64,000 nt of DNA from Mucilaginibacter aurantiaciroseus (GTDB lineage Bacteria > Bacteroidota > Bacteroidia > Sphingobacteriales > Sphingobacteriaceae): the NCBI RefSeq assembly GCF_024055595.1, contig NZ_JAMXOF010000002.1, positions 620,001-684,000 on the forward strand, written 5' to 3'. Both the position numbers and the translations under genes were made by a program. Shown piece by piece: positions 1 through 8,918 of the stretch. The notes under the pieces are model-generated. The model saw only the letters and a program-made list of their open reading frames with translations. It searched no databases and was not told where the DNA came from. Numbering within the stretch: the stretch's first letter is position 1; the number at the start of each line of letters is the position of its first letter.

Positions 1-457
1 CATCGTTATGATAATAGGCGTTAATAAATTTCTCCACATCGGGTACCGCTATTCTTAAAACTGCTCTGGGTTTCATTACTCTTTTACATTCCTCTAAAAA
101 AAAGGGTGCTTCAAATGATTTATCTATGTGCTCAAAAAAGTGTTCTACCCTTATCCTTTCAACAGAATCATCTTTAAATGGCAGGTGCTTACGGGTATCA
201 TAAGTAAAAGAAACATTTTCCAGGGCCATTAGGTCTACATTTACCCATCCATCGTGCCCAAAAGGGCCACAGCCAACATTTAAGCTGATGTTGGAGGCAT
301 TGATGATTTTTTTTACTGCCGCTTTTTTAAAGGGATTAAGGCGATAATTTAACCTGTTCCTGAAAGCGCGAAATTCGCCCCTTAGTATTGAAAATATCTC
401 CGGAGATACGGGGGCATTTTTAACGATAAGAGATCCGATCTTTTGTTTAAAAGTCAT
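1..457 (-). CDS. SAM-dependent methyltransferase, partial (N-terminal part)
   Basis: The reading frame starts at the ATG at 457 and stays open past the left edge, so the C-terminus is missing. About 152 residues are visible. They include a class I SAM-binding motif (LNVGCGPFGHDGWVNVD) near residue 60 and a later EHFFEH stretch followed by RIAVPDVEKF, the pattern of predicted SAM methyltransferases found in polysaccharide clusters. It is a clear paralogue of the methyltransferase at 9837-10544 (NIGCG, EHFFEHLD, RIVVPDAEKYL). It lies 5 bp downstream of the GT4 gene on the same strand, so it is the last visible gene of the operon. Methylation of a sugar or of a chain end is inferred from context; the acceptor is unknown. 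Confidence 0.85.
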   Translation of the reverse strand, partial: MTFKQKIGSLIVKNAPVSPEIFSILRGEFRAFRNRLNYRLNPFKKAAVKKIINASNISLNVGCGPFGHDGWVNVDLMALENVSFTYDTRKHLPFKDDSVERIRVEHFFEHIDKSFEAPFFLEECKRVMKPRAVLRIAVPDVEKFINAYYHND

Positions 458-462
458 ATAAA

Positions 463-1485
463 TTACGTTGTTTTTAGTGATAGGTATTGGCTTGCTATGA
501 TACTAACGTCAAACCGTTGTATCGCAGCCCGCCTGCAGGCAGATCGGTCAATAAGCTGTATGCCATCTATTTTTTTGATCATTTCATCAGCATTGTTAAC
601 CCTAAAGCCGTTTACCCCGTCCTCAACGACCTCCGGCACCGATCCCCGGTTAAATGCGATCACAGGCGTGCCGCATGCCATGGCCTCGATCATCACAATG
701 CCAAATGGTTCATCCCACTCAATCGGGAACAATAAGGCTTTTGCCTGCCCTAAATAATGGTTTTTTTCTTTGTCATTTAATGCCCCCAAGTAAACTACGC
801 GGTCGTTATCAATATGCGGCTCGATCTCGGTTTTAAAATACTGATAGTTATCTTCGGTATGTGAAATGTTACCGGCTATCAGTAGTTTATTACCGGTTGC
901 ATTTGCCGCTTTAATAGCGGTATGCACGCCCTTGATTTTATCAAGCCGGCCCAAAAACATTAACGGGGCATCTATGGCTACGTTTTTGTTTAGCTGGTAT
1001 TGGTTAAAATCTATCGCATTATAAACGGTATGCCATTGGCCTGCCACATTACCTGTTGCCACGCAGTAGTTACTGCAGCCTGTAAAAACCAGGTTTTTAT
1101 TGGGTAAAGCATTTATGATGCGTATACCACGCCTGCTAACCGGCCGGCCATAGGTCATTAGTTTCTTTACGGGTTTGTTAAGTATAGGCAGGTAATATAT
1201 AAGCCGCCCAAAGTTGTGTACGAGGTCAAAACCTTTGTGGTTTTGGATAAGGTATTTCCAAACAAACAAAACCTCTTTGTATTGCTGCGTTTTTGACCTG
1301 TTAAGGTCATTTATACCGAACGTTACAACTTTGCCGCTGCAATTTGAATCGGGCCCGGCAAGCAGGGTTACTTCGTGGCCTAATTTATTGTATTCCTCGG
1401 CGAAAAGATATACCAGGCGTTCGTGGCCCCCATATAATTTGGGAGGCACCGGGATACCGGGATCCATGATGAGCAGGATCTTCAT
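463..1485 (-). CDS. Glycosyltransferase family 4
   Basis: A 340-residue GT-B glycosyltransferase expected to act at the cytoplasmic face on a lipid-linked glycan. The N-terminal half carries the glycine-rich acceptor-side motif GGHERLVYLFAEEY. The C-terminal half has the nucleotide-sugar motif FLGRLDKIKGVHTAIKAA (about residue 178) and the GT4 E-x7-E signature in EPFGIVMIEAMACGTPVIA (about 260-280). The length is usual for the family. Its ATG overlaps the stop of the upstream gene as ATGA, so the two are probably translationally coupled. Donor and linkage cannot be read from the sequence. Confidence 0.9.
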   Translation of the reverse strand: MKILLIMDPGIPVPPKLYGGHERLVYLFAEEYNKLGHEVTLLAGPDSNCSGKVVTFGINDLNRSKTQQYKEVLFVWKYLIQNHKGFDLVHNFGRLIYYLPILNKPVKKLMTYGRPVSRRGIRIINALPNKNLVFTGCSNYCVATGNVAGQWHTVYNAIDFNQYQLNKNVAIDAPLMFLGRLDKIKGVHTAIKAANATGNKLLIAGNISHTEDNYQYFKTEIEPHIDNDRVVYLGALNDKEKNHYLGQAKALLFPIEWDEPFGIVMIEAMACGTPVIAFNRGSVPEVVEDGVNGFRVNNADEMIKKIDGIQLIDRSACRRAAIQRFDVSIIASQYLSLKTT

Positions 1486-2465
1486 GAATAAACGCTATTA
1501 ATGATATCCAGCATTTTTTGCGCGCTTTTTTTTAATGTGATATTTTCTAAAATATATTCGCGGGGTTTAAAACCATTGGTGGTTAGCGTGTGCCAAAATT
1601 GATCGATGGATGCTTCAAAACCTTCCATGTTTTTAAATTGCATACCACATCTCGTATCAAAAAATGGAATGGATGATGCCGGCACCGGTTCTGTTTCGCC
1701 CCACGCGAAGCGATTGGGGTCTAACCATTGGCCCTTGTTCCAGGCAAATACGGGTACATTGGTAGCCATTGCTTCGCAGCAGGCAAAGCCCTGGCTTTCG
1801 TGCTCGCAAAGGAATATCATGGCTTTGCTTTGTTGCAATAGGTCAAAGTATTTCGCCTCTTTATAATCGCCGTAGGTTATTTCTGCATATGATAACCCAA
1901 GTTTATTTAGTTTTTCTAAAATAGGTGCCTTTAATTGTTTGCGGGTTTCATCTTTATCCCACATGATTTTATCGTACACCAGTATATCATATTTTTTTGT
2001 TGTGTTTGCGCTGGGGGCCCATTTACCTGTATTGACACCGGCAGGCCATATTTCGCAATTAGCAGTTCCATAATAGGGTATATAAACGTTATTAGCCCAT
2101 ACGGAGTGCTGCAAATATTTGGCTACAGGGTAATCGGTAAACAAGCCCGGCCATTCTGAAGGGTGGGTCATTAAACCGATACCCGCTATAACCGGATTAG
2201 GCTGATGGTAACCCTGTAATGCATACCTACCATTTCCCAAAACCACAGCGGGCTCACCCGGCTGTATTTTTTTGAATGGCAGGTTTATGTCGTAGTCAAC
2301 GCTAAGCTCATCAAACCCTTTACAAAGGTTTATAAATACTTTTTCAATACCAGAGACCTTGTTCCCTTTGATCAATTTACGCAGCGCGGGTATTATATAC
2401 CTGTCGCCGGGGAAAAAGCGGTCGGTAGCAGGTTGTGAACGGAAATAAAGGTGGATCCTGTTCAT
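1482..2465 (-). CDS. Glycosyltransferase (GT-B, GT1/GT4-like)
   Basis: A 327-residue protein when started at the ATG at 2465, which overlaps the stop of the upstream acyltransferase as ATGA. A start 27 codons earlier is open but would lie inside that gene. The C-terminal half contains HESQGFACCEAMATNVPVFA, which matches the E-x7-E donor-binding loop of GT4-like enzymes. The N-terminal domain is weakly conserved, with a RYIIPALRKLIKG segment and VVLGNGRYAL. It is embedded in a run of glycosyltransferases and overlaps the next gene at 1482-1485. Substrate is unknown. Confidence 0.8.
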   Translation of the reverse strand: MNRIHLYFRSQPATDRFFPGDRYIIPALRKLIKGNKVSGIEKVFINLCKGFDELSVDYDINLPFKKIQPGEPAVVLGNGRYALQGYHQPNPVIAGIGLMTHPSEWPGLFTDYPVAKYLQHSVWANNVYIPYYGTANCEIWPAGVNTGKWAPSANTTKKYDILVYDKIMWDKDETRKQLKAPILEKLNKLGLSYAEITYGDYKEAKYFDLLQQSKAMIFLCEHESQGFACCEAMATNVPVFAWNKGQWLDPNRFAWGETEPVPASSIPFFDTRCGMQFKNMEGFEASIDQFWHTLTTNGFKPREYILENITLKKSAQKMLDIINSVYS

Positions 2466-3691
2466 TCTCGGGTCAAAGTTTTCCTGATGGCCGGTTGCAG
2501 GTATAGTTCTAAAAGTATCGACAATGAAAAAGTAATACTTATCCAAAGCAGGTATTTAACCACTATTTCGGCAGTTGGGTTACTTATGGAAATCAATTTT
2601 TTAATAAGCAAAGCTACCGGTACGTGCAGCAGGTATAAGGCATATGATATTTTCCCTACGCCGGTAAGTTTATCAGCAATAAAAGCCGATGCTTTTCTCT
2701 CAAAGTAAAATACCAGGGATAAGATCCAATAAATTAAACACATCATCCAGCGTATATCTTCAAAAATGCGGTTGGTAGCTATTAAAAATATAAAAACAAA
2801 TGCGGGCAGGATGAAACATACTATTTTATTAAACCTTAAAAAGGCGTTATCGCGATTGGTTAAAATACTCATTACCATCAGACAAAAAGGGATATCAAAC
2901 AACCAGTTCAATCCCGAATATGTGTACACACCAAGTGTATGTAATATCATTTGACCAATGCCCAAATGATGCTGGCATAAATGCAGGAATAACAAACTTA
3001 ATATAGGTACGGGTTGTATAGGCACATCGTTATCGCCCTTTATAAGGTTCCAGCCAATGAACAGGCCTAATATCCAAAAGTAATAACCATTTGCATAACC
3101 CGCTAAAAACGAAGGAGGCGCAATGGTAACAAGTAGCGTAAGAATCAGCATAAAAAGTAGCAGCTTCCACACTTTTGGCTTCAGATAAATTATGATGATA
3201 AATAACAGGTAATATAAAACCTCGCTATTTAAAGTCCAGGTTACATAATTAATAAATATGGGGACTTTGAAACCAAAGTAAGGGGTATCGTTTTGAAGAA
3301 AGAAAATATTGCCAAATAATACATATACGGTAATCCCGCCTGCAATAATTACGCATAGTGCTATTGATATCAGGTATATGGGGTAAAGCCTTATCATTCG
3401 TTTTTTGATGTAAGGCCAAATGCTAAAATTGGTATTACTGTTAGTGATACCAATTACATAGCCCGAAATACAAAAGAACATAATTACCGATAAAAAGCCT
3501 GCACCAAAATAGTTGACATACAGCGGCCATGTAAAATTTTTAAATAGCATATCGGTATGCCCTGTACCATGCTCCATCATAACTAAAAGTGCGCATAGTC
3601 CGCGATATTGTTCAATGGCCGGATTGTATTTGTTTTTTAGCCCCGGAGATTTAACCGGTTGATTTAAGAAGCTTATAAATTTAGCGTACAC
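2462..3691 (-). CDS. Acyltransferase-3 family membrane protein (OafA/ExoZ-like)
   Basis: A 409-residue polytopic inner-membrane protein with about ten hydrophobic segments. The N-terminus has the family signature EQYRGLCALLVMMEHG, where the R and the H correspond to the conserved catalytic-region residues of acyltransferase-3 proteins (OafA, WecH, ExoZ). FGAGFLSVIMFFCISGYVI follows. Such proteins put acetyl or other acyl groups on sugar hydroxyls of surface glycans. The gene overlaps the upstream gene by 19 bp and the downstream one by 4 bp. Here it probably O-acylates the polysaccharide made by the locus; the acyl group is unknown. Confidence 0.88.
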   Translation of the reverse strand: MYAKFISFLNQPVKSPGLKNKYNPAIEQYRGLCALLVMMEHGTGHTDMLFKNFTWPLYVNYFGAGFLSVIMFFCISGYVIGITNSNTNFSIWPYIKKRMIRLYPIYLISIALCVIIAGGITVYVLFGNIFFLQNDTPYFGFKVPIFINYVTWTLNSEVLYYLLFIIIIYLKPKVWKLLLFMLILTLLVTIAPPSFLAGYANGYYFWILGLFIGWNLIKGDNDVPIQPVPILSLLFLHLCQHHLGIGQMILHTLGVYTYSGLNWLFDIPFCLMVMSILTNRDNAFLRFNKIVCFILPAFVFIFLIATNRIFEDIRWMMCLIYWILSLVFYFERKASAFIADKLTGVGKISYALYLLHVPVALLIKKLISISNPTAEIVVKYLLWISITFSLSILLELYLQPAIRKTLTRE

Positions 3692-4821
3692 AATATTTCT
3701 TTTAAAGAAGCGGGTATGCTATGGTTGTTTAGAACCCGTTTTTGCCCGTTTGTTTTTAGGTTTTTGCGTTTAATGACATCATTTTTTAATAATGCTGTTT
3801 TCTGCAGAAAATCCTCGGGCGTTGTATAGGTTTCTATTTCGTTATTAATATCGTACAGTTGTTCTATACCTTCTGTCCACTCAGTTAAATAACAAGCGCC
3901 AAGCATAGGGGCTTCAATATCACGCAGCCGCGAGTAGGTGTCGGGCTTAGCCAGGGGAAAAAGGTAAGAAGGATACCTGTTAACCCCAACGGTTATCATG
4001 CTGCCGGAGGTTAGCCGGTTATATTCTTCTGCAGGCGGTACGCCATGTATTTTCGACTGTAGAGCAATGCTTATTTGCCCTGTATAACTTCGCCGTTTCA
4101 ATTTTTCGGTATATCCGTTAATGCCGTATTGGTTTAATTGCTGAAATTGAAACCGTATTTTTTTGTGAAGCCCGTAAGGCTTTAACTCCTGTTGAATATC
4201 TGCAGACGGTGTCCACCCGCTGCCATAAATAGCTAAATCGACAATTGGGTCTTGTTTAATTACGCTTTCAAACATCAAATGACGCTGGATATCCTTTGAG
4301 CCTATAAAAGTTATTTGCGAATTTACCTCGGGTTGCAAAATACGGTATTGTGGCGCCACCCACATTGGCATGGGCAGGTTAATGTAAGGATAACCTGCTT
4401 TTTTATATTGTTGAATGGCCTTGTATTCGGGAACCCAGTTTAAATCAAATGCGGCAAATTCTTTTGGAAGGGTAGTAAAATCGCGGATGTGATCGCAAAA
4501 GAAATTTACGCAGGGGGTACCGGTTTTCCGGATCTGCTCAATTGCCGAAGTATCTATCTGGTGGGGATACAGGTAACTTAAAAAAAGGTCGGCAGGGTTG
4601 GCTTTTAAAAAATCAACCGTTTTTTGCCATGCATCCTGTTTCCAGTTGAGTTGCGCCTGTTTGGATTTGGGCACCCTGCCCAGGGCCCAATCTACATCCG
4701 GGCATTCTATCCATTCATATCCGGCTTCTTCAATACCGTTTTTAATGTAATATTCCCAAAAGCTGTATGCAGGTATTGGATGTTTAGTTTTCGATTGGAA
4801 AAAAGACAGAAAAATCTTCAT
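3673..4821 (-). CDS. CgeB-like glycosyltransferase family protein
   Basis: A 382-residue protein without membrane segments. It resembles the CgeB/Glyco_trans_1_2 type: an N-terminal region with FFCDHIRDFTTLPKEFAAFD and WVPEYKAIQQYKKAGYPYI, a mid-protein ITFIGSKDIQRHLMFESV segment, and a C-terminal RDIEAPMLGACYLTEWTEG block. That block corresponds to the 'R-fE-a-cG' donor-binding loop in this group. The start overlaps the upstream stop as ATGA. The resemblance is distant, so family membership is moderately sure and substrate is unknown. Confidence 0.65.
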   Translation of the reverse strand: MKIFLSFFQSKTKHPIPAYSFWEYYIKNGIEEAGYEWIECPDVDWALGRVPKSKQAQLNWKQDAWQKTVDFLKANPADLFLSYLYPHQIDTSAIEQIRKTGTPCVNFFCDHIRDFTTLPKEFAAFDLNWVPEYKAIQQYKKAGYPYINLPMPMWVAPQYRILQPEVNSQITFIGSKDIQRHLMFESVIKQDPIVDLAIYGSGWTPSADIQQELKPYGLHKKIRFQFQQLNQYGINGYTEKLKRRSYTGQISIALQSKIHGVPPAEEYNRLTSGSMITVGVNRYPSYLFPLAKPDTYSRLRDIEAPMLGACYLTEWTEGIEQLYDINNEIETYTTPEDFLQKTALLKNDVIKRKNLKTNGQKRVLNNHSIPASLKEILCTLNL

Positions 4822-5519
4822 TCTGTTATCTTTTCTACATTCTCCGCCCCGGCAACTAATCCCTCAATGCCAATTTTATCTATAAATGTAACATCATAAT
4901 TGCCTTTTCTTAAAACACGCTCGGCTGCAAACTCAATAGAGATACTAAAGTGCGGGGTGTTTTTATCTTTTTTACGAAATAGCACCCTAATCAAACTTCC
5001 TAACCCAACGATCCTTTCCGAATACACAAAATGCTCATAAAGGCAGTCTGTTAAAAAACGGTGAAGCGTATCGGCATCTTTTACCCAATACCCCCTGGTA
5101 GATATGCTGTTATTATTGCGGGCGTGACGGTATTTTTTTACGGCAACATCTGCAAAAGTAGGTTTCTTAAAGCCCTGAATAGGGTAGTAGCGGCCGCTTA
5201 TTTTGAAAACAGGTTGATTAGCCGGCAGGTACTCAATTAAATATAACAACAGCAATAACTCGTTTATGCCTTTGTTTTTAAACTGGTACTGTAATAAATG
5301 GTGCACCTCAACCTCCGGGAAACCGGTTAATAGTTTTTGGATCTGTTCCTTATCTAAAAGCGGCGAATTATCAATGAGGAATATTTTGGTAAAACCGCAT
5401 TCGCGCAGGCGTAGCAAAGTAAACTTAGTTTGTTCAACCCTTTGCTCATAAGTATAAAAACTTTTTGATTGTTGTGGCCCGGTTAACGGTTTTATGGTTG
5501 ATGAAACGATGGCTATCAT
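4818..5519 (-). CDS. Conserved hypothetical protein of the polysaccharide locus
   Basis: A 233-residue soluble protein that I cannot assign. It has an N-terminal MIAIVSSTIKP strand, a FTKIFLIDNSPL segment resembling the second strand of a GT-A fold, VFKISGRYYPI in the middle, and a basic C-terminal part. No DxD motif is obvious, though VKDAD occurs near residue 148. The position between two glycosyltransferases, with an ATGA overlap to the next gene, suggests a role in sugar transfer or modification; this is inference from context only. Confidence 0.6.
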   Translation of the reverse strand: MIAIVSSTIKPLTGPQQSKSFYTYEQRVEQTKFTLLRLRECGFTKIFLIDNSPLLDKEQIQKLLTGFPEVEVHHLLQYQFKNKGINELLLLLYLIEYLPANQPVFKISGRYYPIQGFKKPTFADVAVKKYRHARNNNSISTRGYWVKDADTLHRFLTDCLYEHFVYSERIVGLGSLIRVLFRKKDKNTPHFSISIEFAAERVLRKGNYDVTFIDKIGIEGLVAGAENVEKITE

Positions 5520-5532
5520 TACAATTGAATTG

Positions 5533-6519
5533 TTAGCTTAAAATTTTAGCGTAGTAGTATTGCAGGGTTTTTGAGAACTTCCAACCAAATACACCCGATA
5601 TAAAGTTGATAACCCTGCCACCCAACACCGGCTTAAATTTATAAGCCGGGTAGTGTTTCAACTCCGCTATTACCTGTTTATATAAAGCAGGTTGCTCTAT
5701 ATAAAATAATACGGCAAGTTGCATTAACTGCCTGTATATGGCTCTTTGGATAGCCGGGTTATTAATCCGGGCTTGTAAGTAATCTCTCTTTAGCAAAACT
5801 GCTTTAAGGGCGCTTTTAAATAGCTTCTCTTTATTTTGCCTGTAGACAAATACCTTATCGGCATCGGTATATTTTCGGTAGTAGCAAAATTCGGGGGTTT
5901 TTATTATGCCCTTTGAATTTAATATTACCCTGCAAAAATATTCACCATCATCATCTATGGTTAATTCTTCATTCCAGGGGCCTGCGCTATCTATAATTTC
6001 TCTTGAAATAAGCCAGGCATGTATGGCAACCATAGATCCTGTTTCGCGATAGCCGCCTAAAAGGTCGGTTATAAAATGAACCGGGTCATCATCATCATAC
6101 AAAAAAGATTCTTCGTAGGGTGATGGTGCGTTAGCTTCAGTCAGATCATTATCCTTAAAATGTATGATACTGCAAACCGGAATTCGGCCCTCGTTATGCG
6201 CTAACGCCGCAAGCTGCACTGCTATTTTATCCGGGCTGAGCAGGTCATCTCCATCAAGGTACTGAATATAATTCCCTTTTGCTTCCTGTAAGCCTTTGTT
6301 ACGCGCTGCACCGGCGCCATTGTTGGGCTGACTAAAGATCTTTACATTTTCAGACTCAAAAGCTTTAGCAATGGCTAACGAGTTGTCCGTTGAGCCGTCA
6401 TCTACCACAATAATTTCCTTGTTGGCCCAGGTTTGGTTTAATGCAGATTGTATCGCATCTGCAAGGTATTTTGCCGAGTTATACGCCGGTATTATAATAG
6501 AAACTAAAGGTTGTTGCAT
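5533..6519 (-). CDS. Glycosyltransferase family 2
   Basis: A 328-residue GT-A enzyme. Residues 5-20 (VSIIIPAYNSAKYLADAI) and IIVVDDGSTDNSL form the UDP-sugar binding site. GAGAARNKGLQEAKGNYIQY is followed by LDGDD (about residue 91), the metal-binding DxD equivalent. The C-terminal third is basic and may contact the membrane. It lies 13 bp from the next gene downstream (4818-5519) and 6 bp from the upstream fucosyltransferase. Inverting sugar transfer onto the lipid-linked repeat unit is the expected role; the sugar is unknown. Confidence 0.9.
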   Translation of the reverse strand: MQQPLVSIIIPAYNSAKYLADAIQSALNQTWANKEIIVVDDGSTDNSLAIAKAFESENVKIFSQPNNGAGAARNKGLQEAKGNYIQYLDGDDLLSPDKIAVQLAALAHNEGRIPVCSIIHFKDNDLTEANAPSPYEESFLYDDDDPVHFITDLLGGYRETGSMVAIHAWLISREIIDSAGPWNEELTIDDDGEYFCRVILNSKGIIKTPEFCYYRKYTDADKVFVYRQNKEKLFKSALKAVLLKRDYLQARINNPAIQRAIYRQLMQLAVLFYIEQPALYKQVIAELKHYPAYKFKPVLGGRVINFISGVFGWKFSKTLQYYYAKILS

Positions 6520-6525
6520 TAACGC

Positions 6526-7536
6526 TTAAATACGGCTATTAAATATTTTGATCCAATGGTTTTTTAGGGAAGCATTAACCGGAGGTTGGTTATTTATAAA
6601 CCAAGGCTGTTGTAAGGTGCAAATGTACTTATCATCGTCGTTATCCAGCTCAATTATGCGGTCGATCAGTGGGCTAAAGTCCAGTTTTTGAAACTGATAA
6701 TGCATTTTTAATTCCCGGCCTATCGTTTTTAATTTCCGCCGAATGCGGTACTGCGGGCCTTTGTGGTAGGACGGAAGTATATCTTTAAAATTGGGCTGGC
6801 TTTTTTGTTGCAACCAGTTTACAAAGGCAGAGTTGTTGGTTTTTACAAAATCTGCCGTGTTGATAAAGCTGGCGGTATTAAATATGTCGCCAATATTAGG
6901 GTCTCCACAGTAAATCGGTAAACTATTTGCCTGCATAGCATCATAAAGTTTTTCTGTTTGGTAACCGGGATAAACGTAATTCTCAAAAGCGATAGTGAAT
7001 TTGTAACTGCTTAAAAACTGCCTTTTACGCTGCCAGATGTCGCCATTGTAAAGGCTATCGATACCTGCCATATTATTCATAGATCTGCCGGGGGCATCCA
7101 CCTTTTTGTATTTAGATAGCTGCCTGAAAAATTCCTCGCGATAGGGTACCTTGTGAGAGTACAAGAAATTGCAGAAATTCTTCTTCTCTTTTAATACGCC
7201 TTCTGCATCAATGTTTGCCGGTTTTACCAAAGCCTGTGGGTTTAAACCATGCCACTGGATCCTTTTGTAACGCGGGCTGTTTACTATCTCTTCGCGCGGT
7301 ACGCCGAAAGCCCATTCGCAGGCCTCCATATCGGGCTGTATGTTTTCGCAATAATATCCAATTCTTGTATAATTGCCCGCCGGTGGAATGTTATTGCCAT
7401 AAGGCCCAAATAATATAAAATCGGGTGTTTCGCTCTCTTCAAATATAAAATCATCGCTAAGCTCATTCAGGATATCATACAAAGCGATTTGCTTGTCTAT
7501 ACCGTTCTGAAATTTTATCCTGATGGTTTTAGGCAT
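6526..7536 (-). CDS. GT10 alpha-1,3/4-fucosyltransferase
   Basis: A 336-residue protein with the hallmark of GT10 fucosyltransferases: YKFTIAFENYVYPGYQTEKL (about residues 173-192) followed by YDAMQANSLPIYCGDPNI, where the FEN, E-K and GDP-binding positions are intact. An upstream KKNFCNFLYSHKVPYREEFF block and VDAPGRSMNNM also match the family. Known members transfer L-fucose from GDP-fucose to GlcNAc or glucose residues, including Lewis-type epitopes. No GDP-fucose synthesis genes are in this window. The gene abuts its upstream neighbour (stop at 7537) with no spacer, consistent with one operon. Confidence 0.88.
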   Translation of the reverse strand: MPKTIRIKFQNGIDKQIALYDILNELSDDFIFEESETPDFILFGPYGNNIPPAGNYTRIGYYCENIQPDMEACEWAFGVPREEIVNSPRYKRIQWHGLNPQALVKPANIDAEGVLKEKKNFCNFLYSHKVPYREEFFRQLSKYKKVDAPGRSMNNMAGIDSLYNGDIWQRKRQFLSSYKFTIAFENYVYPGYQTEKLYDAMQANSLPIYCGDPNIGDIFNTASFINTADFVKTNNSAFVNWLQQKSQPNFKDILPSYHKGPQYRIRRKLKTIGRELKMHYQFQKLDFSPLIDRIIELDNDDDKYICTLQQPWFINNQPPVNASLKNHWIKIFNSRI

Positions 7537-8433
7537 TTATGTTATAAAGTGGAATGTCCCTGCATTATTATACTCATCAAGTATTTGATAGTATGAAGCA
7601 TAAATTTTTTGCAGGTCGGCATCACCGGGCAAAGCGGTTATTTGAACAGGTGCCCGCCTATTTTTTAAACGATGCCAGGTATTGCCAAGCCAAACTTTTA
7701 TGCGCGAGAAACGGCTAACGCCTGCCTGGTCGCCCGCGTACTCATATTTAGCTATGCCTATTTTGCCCTCGTTTTTTAGGAGATGCAAACTTGCACCTGA
7801 TGTTACATTACCGGGTGTGGCTACCGAAAGCGAATTATAACCGGTGTAATACGCAATTTTAGCTTTTAGATAAGTGACGCGTAAAGCATATTCCCAATCC
7901 ATCATTTTAAATTGGGTATCGTAAAGGCCTAAATAACTTAGGGATGCCTTACGCTGCAGTAAAGAGATATCGCTAAACGTAAAAGATCTTACTTTACCTG
8001 CCTTCCAATCCCGGTAGTTTTCCAACCGGCCTGTAATACTTATTTGATCAGGGTGGGTCAAATGGCTTTGCAGATGATTAGAAATACACAGATCAACATC
8101 CGCGTTGGCCATCATAAAATCCCGGCACTTGCGTATCGCGTTAATATGATGTACGTCGTCATCAATCAATTTTTTGATGATAGTACCTTTTGCCATTAGC
8201 AGGGCTTTATTCCAACCGTGTGCCTGGTTCTTATCCGGTTCGCTTATGTACTGGTGAATTTTATTAGCGTTGAAAAGACCCTGCAGGTAATCTTGCGTAC
8301 CATCTATACTATTCCCATCAACTACCACTATCTCTTCGCCGGCATTTAGTACGGGTAATAAGTTACCAAGCAAAACTTTTAAAAAGGGCAACCTATTTTT
8401 GGTAGAAATGATGTAAGATAAAGTGATGCTCAA
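7537..8433 (-). CDS. Glycosyltransferase family 2
   Basis: A 298-residue GT-A protein. It opens with ITLSYIISTKNRLPFLKVLL and has IVVVDGNSIDGTQDYL (about residue 35). EPDKNQAHGWNKALLMAKGT is followed by IKKLIDDDVHHI, where DDD is the likely metal-binding motif. This 'DGNSIDGT ... DKNQAHGWNK' pattern is that of WcaA-like enzymes that act in capsule and O-antigen synthesis. It overlaps the upstream acetyltransferase by 4 bp (ATGA). Sugar specificity is unknown. Confidence 0.88.
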   Translation of the reverse strand: MSITLSYIISTKNRLPFLKVLLGNLLPVLNAGEEIVVVDGNSIDGTQDYLQGLFNANKIHQYISEPDKNQAHGWNKALLMAKGTIIKKLIDDDVHHINAIRKCRDFMMANADVDLCISNHLQSHLTHPDQISITGRLENYRDWKAGKVRSFTFSDISLLQRKASLSYLGLYDTQFKMMDWEYALRVTYLKAKIAYYTGYNSLSVATPGNVTSGASLHLLKNEGKIGIAKYEYAGDQAGVSRFSRIKVWLGNTWHRLKNRRAPVQITALPGDADLQKIYASYYQILDEYNNAGTFHFIT

Positions 8434-8918
8434 TTTACTGATCTGATAATTTTTGCAGGCACCCCTACCACAACTACACTGGCTGGTACATTCTTCGTAA
8501 CTACAGCACCCGCGCCAATCACAGCATTATCGCCAATGGTTATACCGGGTAAAATAACAGCATGGCTGCCTATCCATACATTATTGCCAATGGTAACAGG
8601 CTTTTCTATAACAGTGTTCCTGTAAAGTTTTGCTGAAGTATCATGGGTAACGCTGGTGATAGATACATGCGATGCGATCAGGCAATCATCCCCAATTGTT
8701 ATACCGCCATGCCCCCACATGTGTACAAAAGCGTTTACAGACACATTTTTACCGATCGAAATATATTCCGGGCCTTCAAACCTCACGGGCAACTGTATAG
8801 ATGTGCCCTCGCCGCAATACTTTAGCGTTGCCTTAAACTTTTTAAGCTTAATGGCATCGGCCTTTCGTTGCAGTTTTAGAAACTGGTTTTTAATTTTTTT
8901 AACAAGCCAATTAGCCAA
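8430..8918 (-). CDS. Hexapeptide-repeat O-acetyltransferase (LbH, WbbJ/maltose acetyltransferase-like)
   Basis: A 162-residue left-handed beta-helix acyltransferase. Imperfect hexapeptide repeats run from about residue 52 to 150 (ISIGKNVSVNAFVH, ITIGDDCLIASHVSIT, VTIGNNVWIGSHAVILPGI, TIGDNAVIGAGAVVTKNVP). His and Asn residues around VTHDTS form the usual acetyl-CoA transfer site. The C-terminal GVPAKIIR is the usual end of the fold. It probably acetylates a sugar of the repeat unit in the cytoplasm. The first 43 bp overlap the end of the GT8-like gene. Confidence 0.9.
   Translation of the reverse strand: MANWLVKKIKNQFLKLQRKADAIKLKKFKATLKYCGEGTSIQLPVRFEGPEYISIGKNVSVNAFVHMWGHGGITIGDDCLIASHVSITSVTHDTSAKLYRNTVIEKPVTIGNNVWIGSHAVILPGITIGDNAVIGAGAVVTKNVPASVVVVGVPAKIIRSVN

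Noticed and set aside
2466..2546. A longer N-terminus for the GT-B gene at 1482-2465
   Set aside because: It would lie within the acyltransferase gene; the ATG at 2465 forms the ATGA overlap seen throughout the operon.
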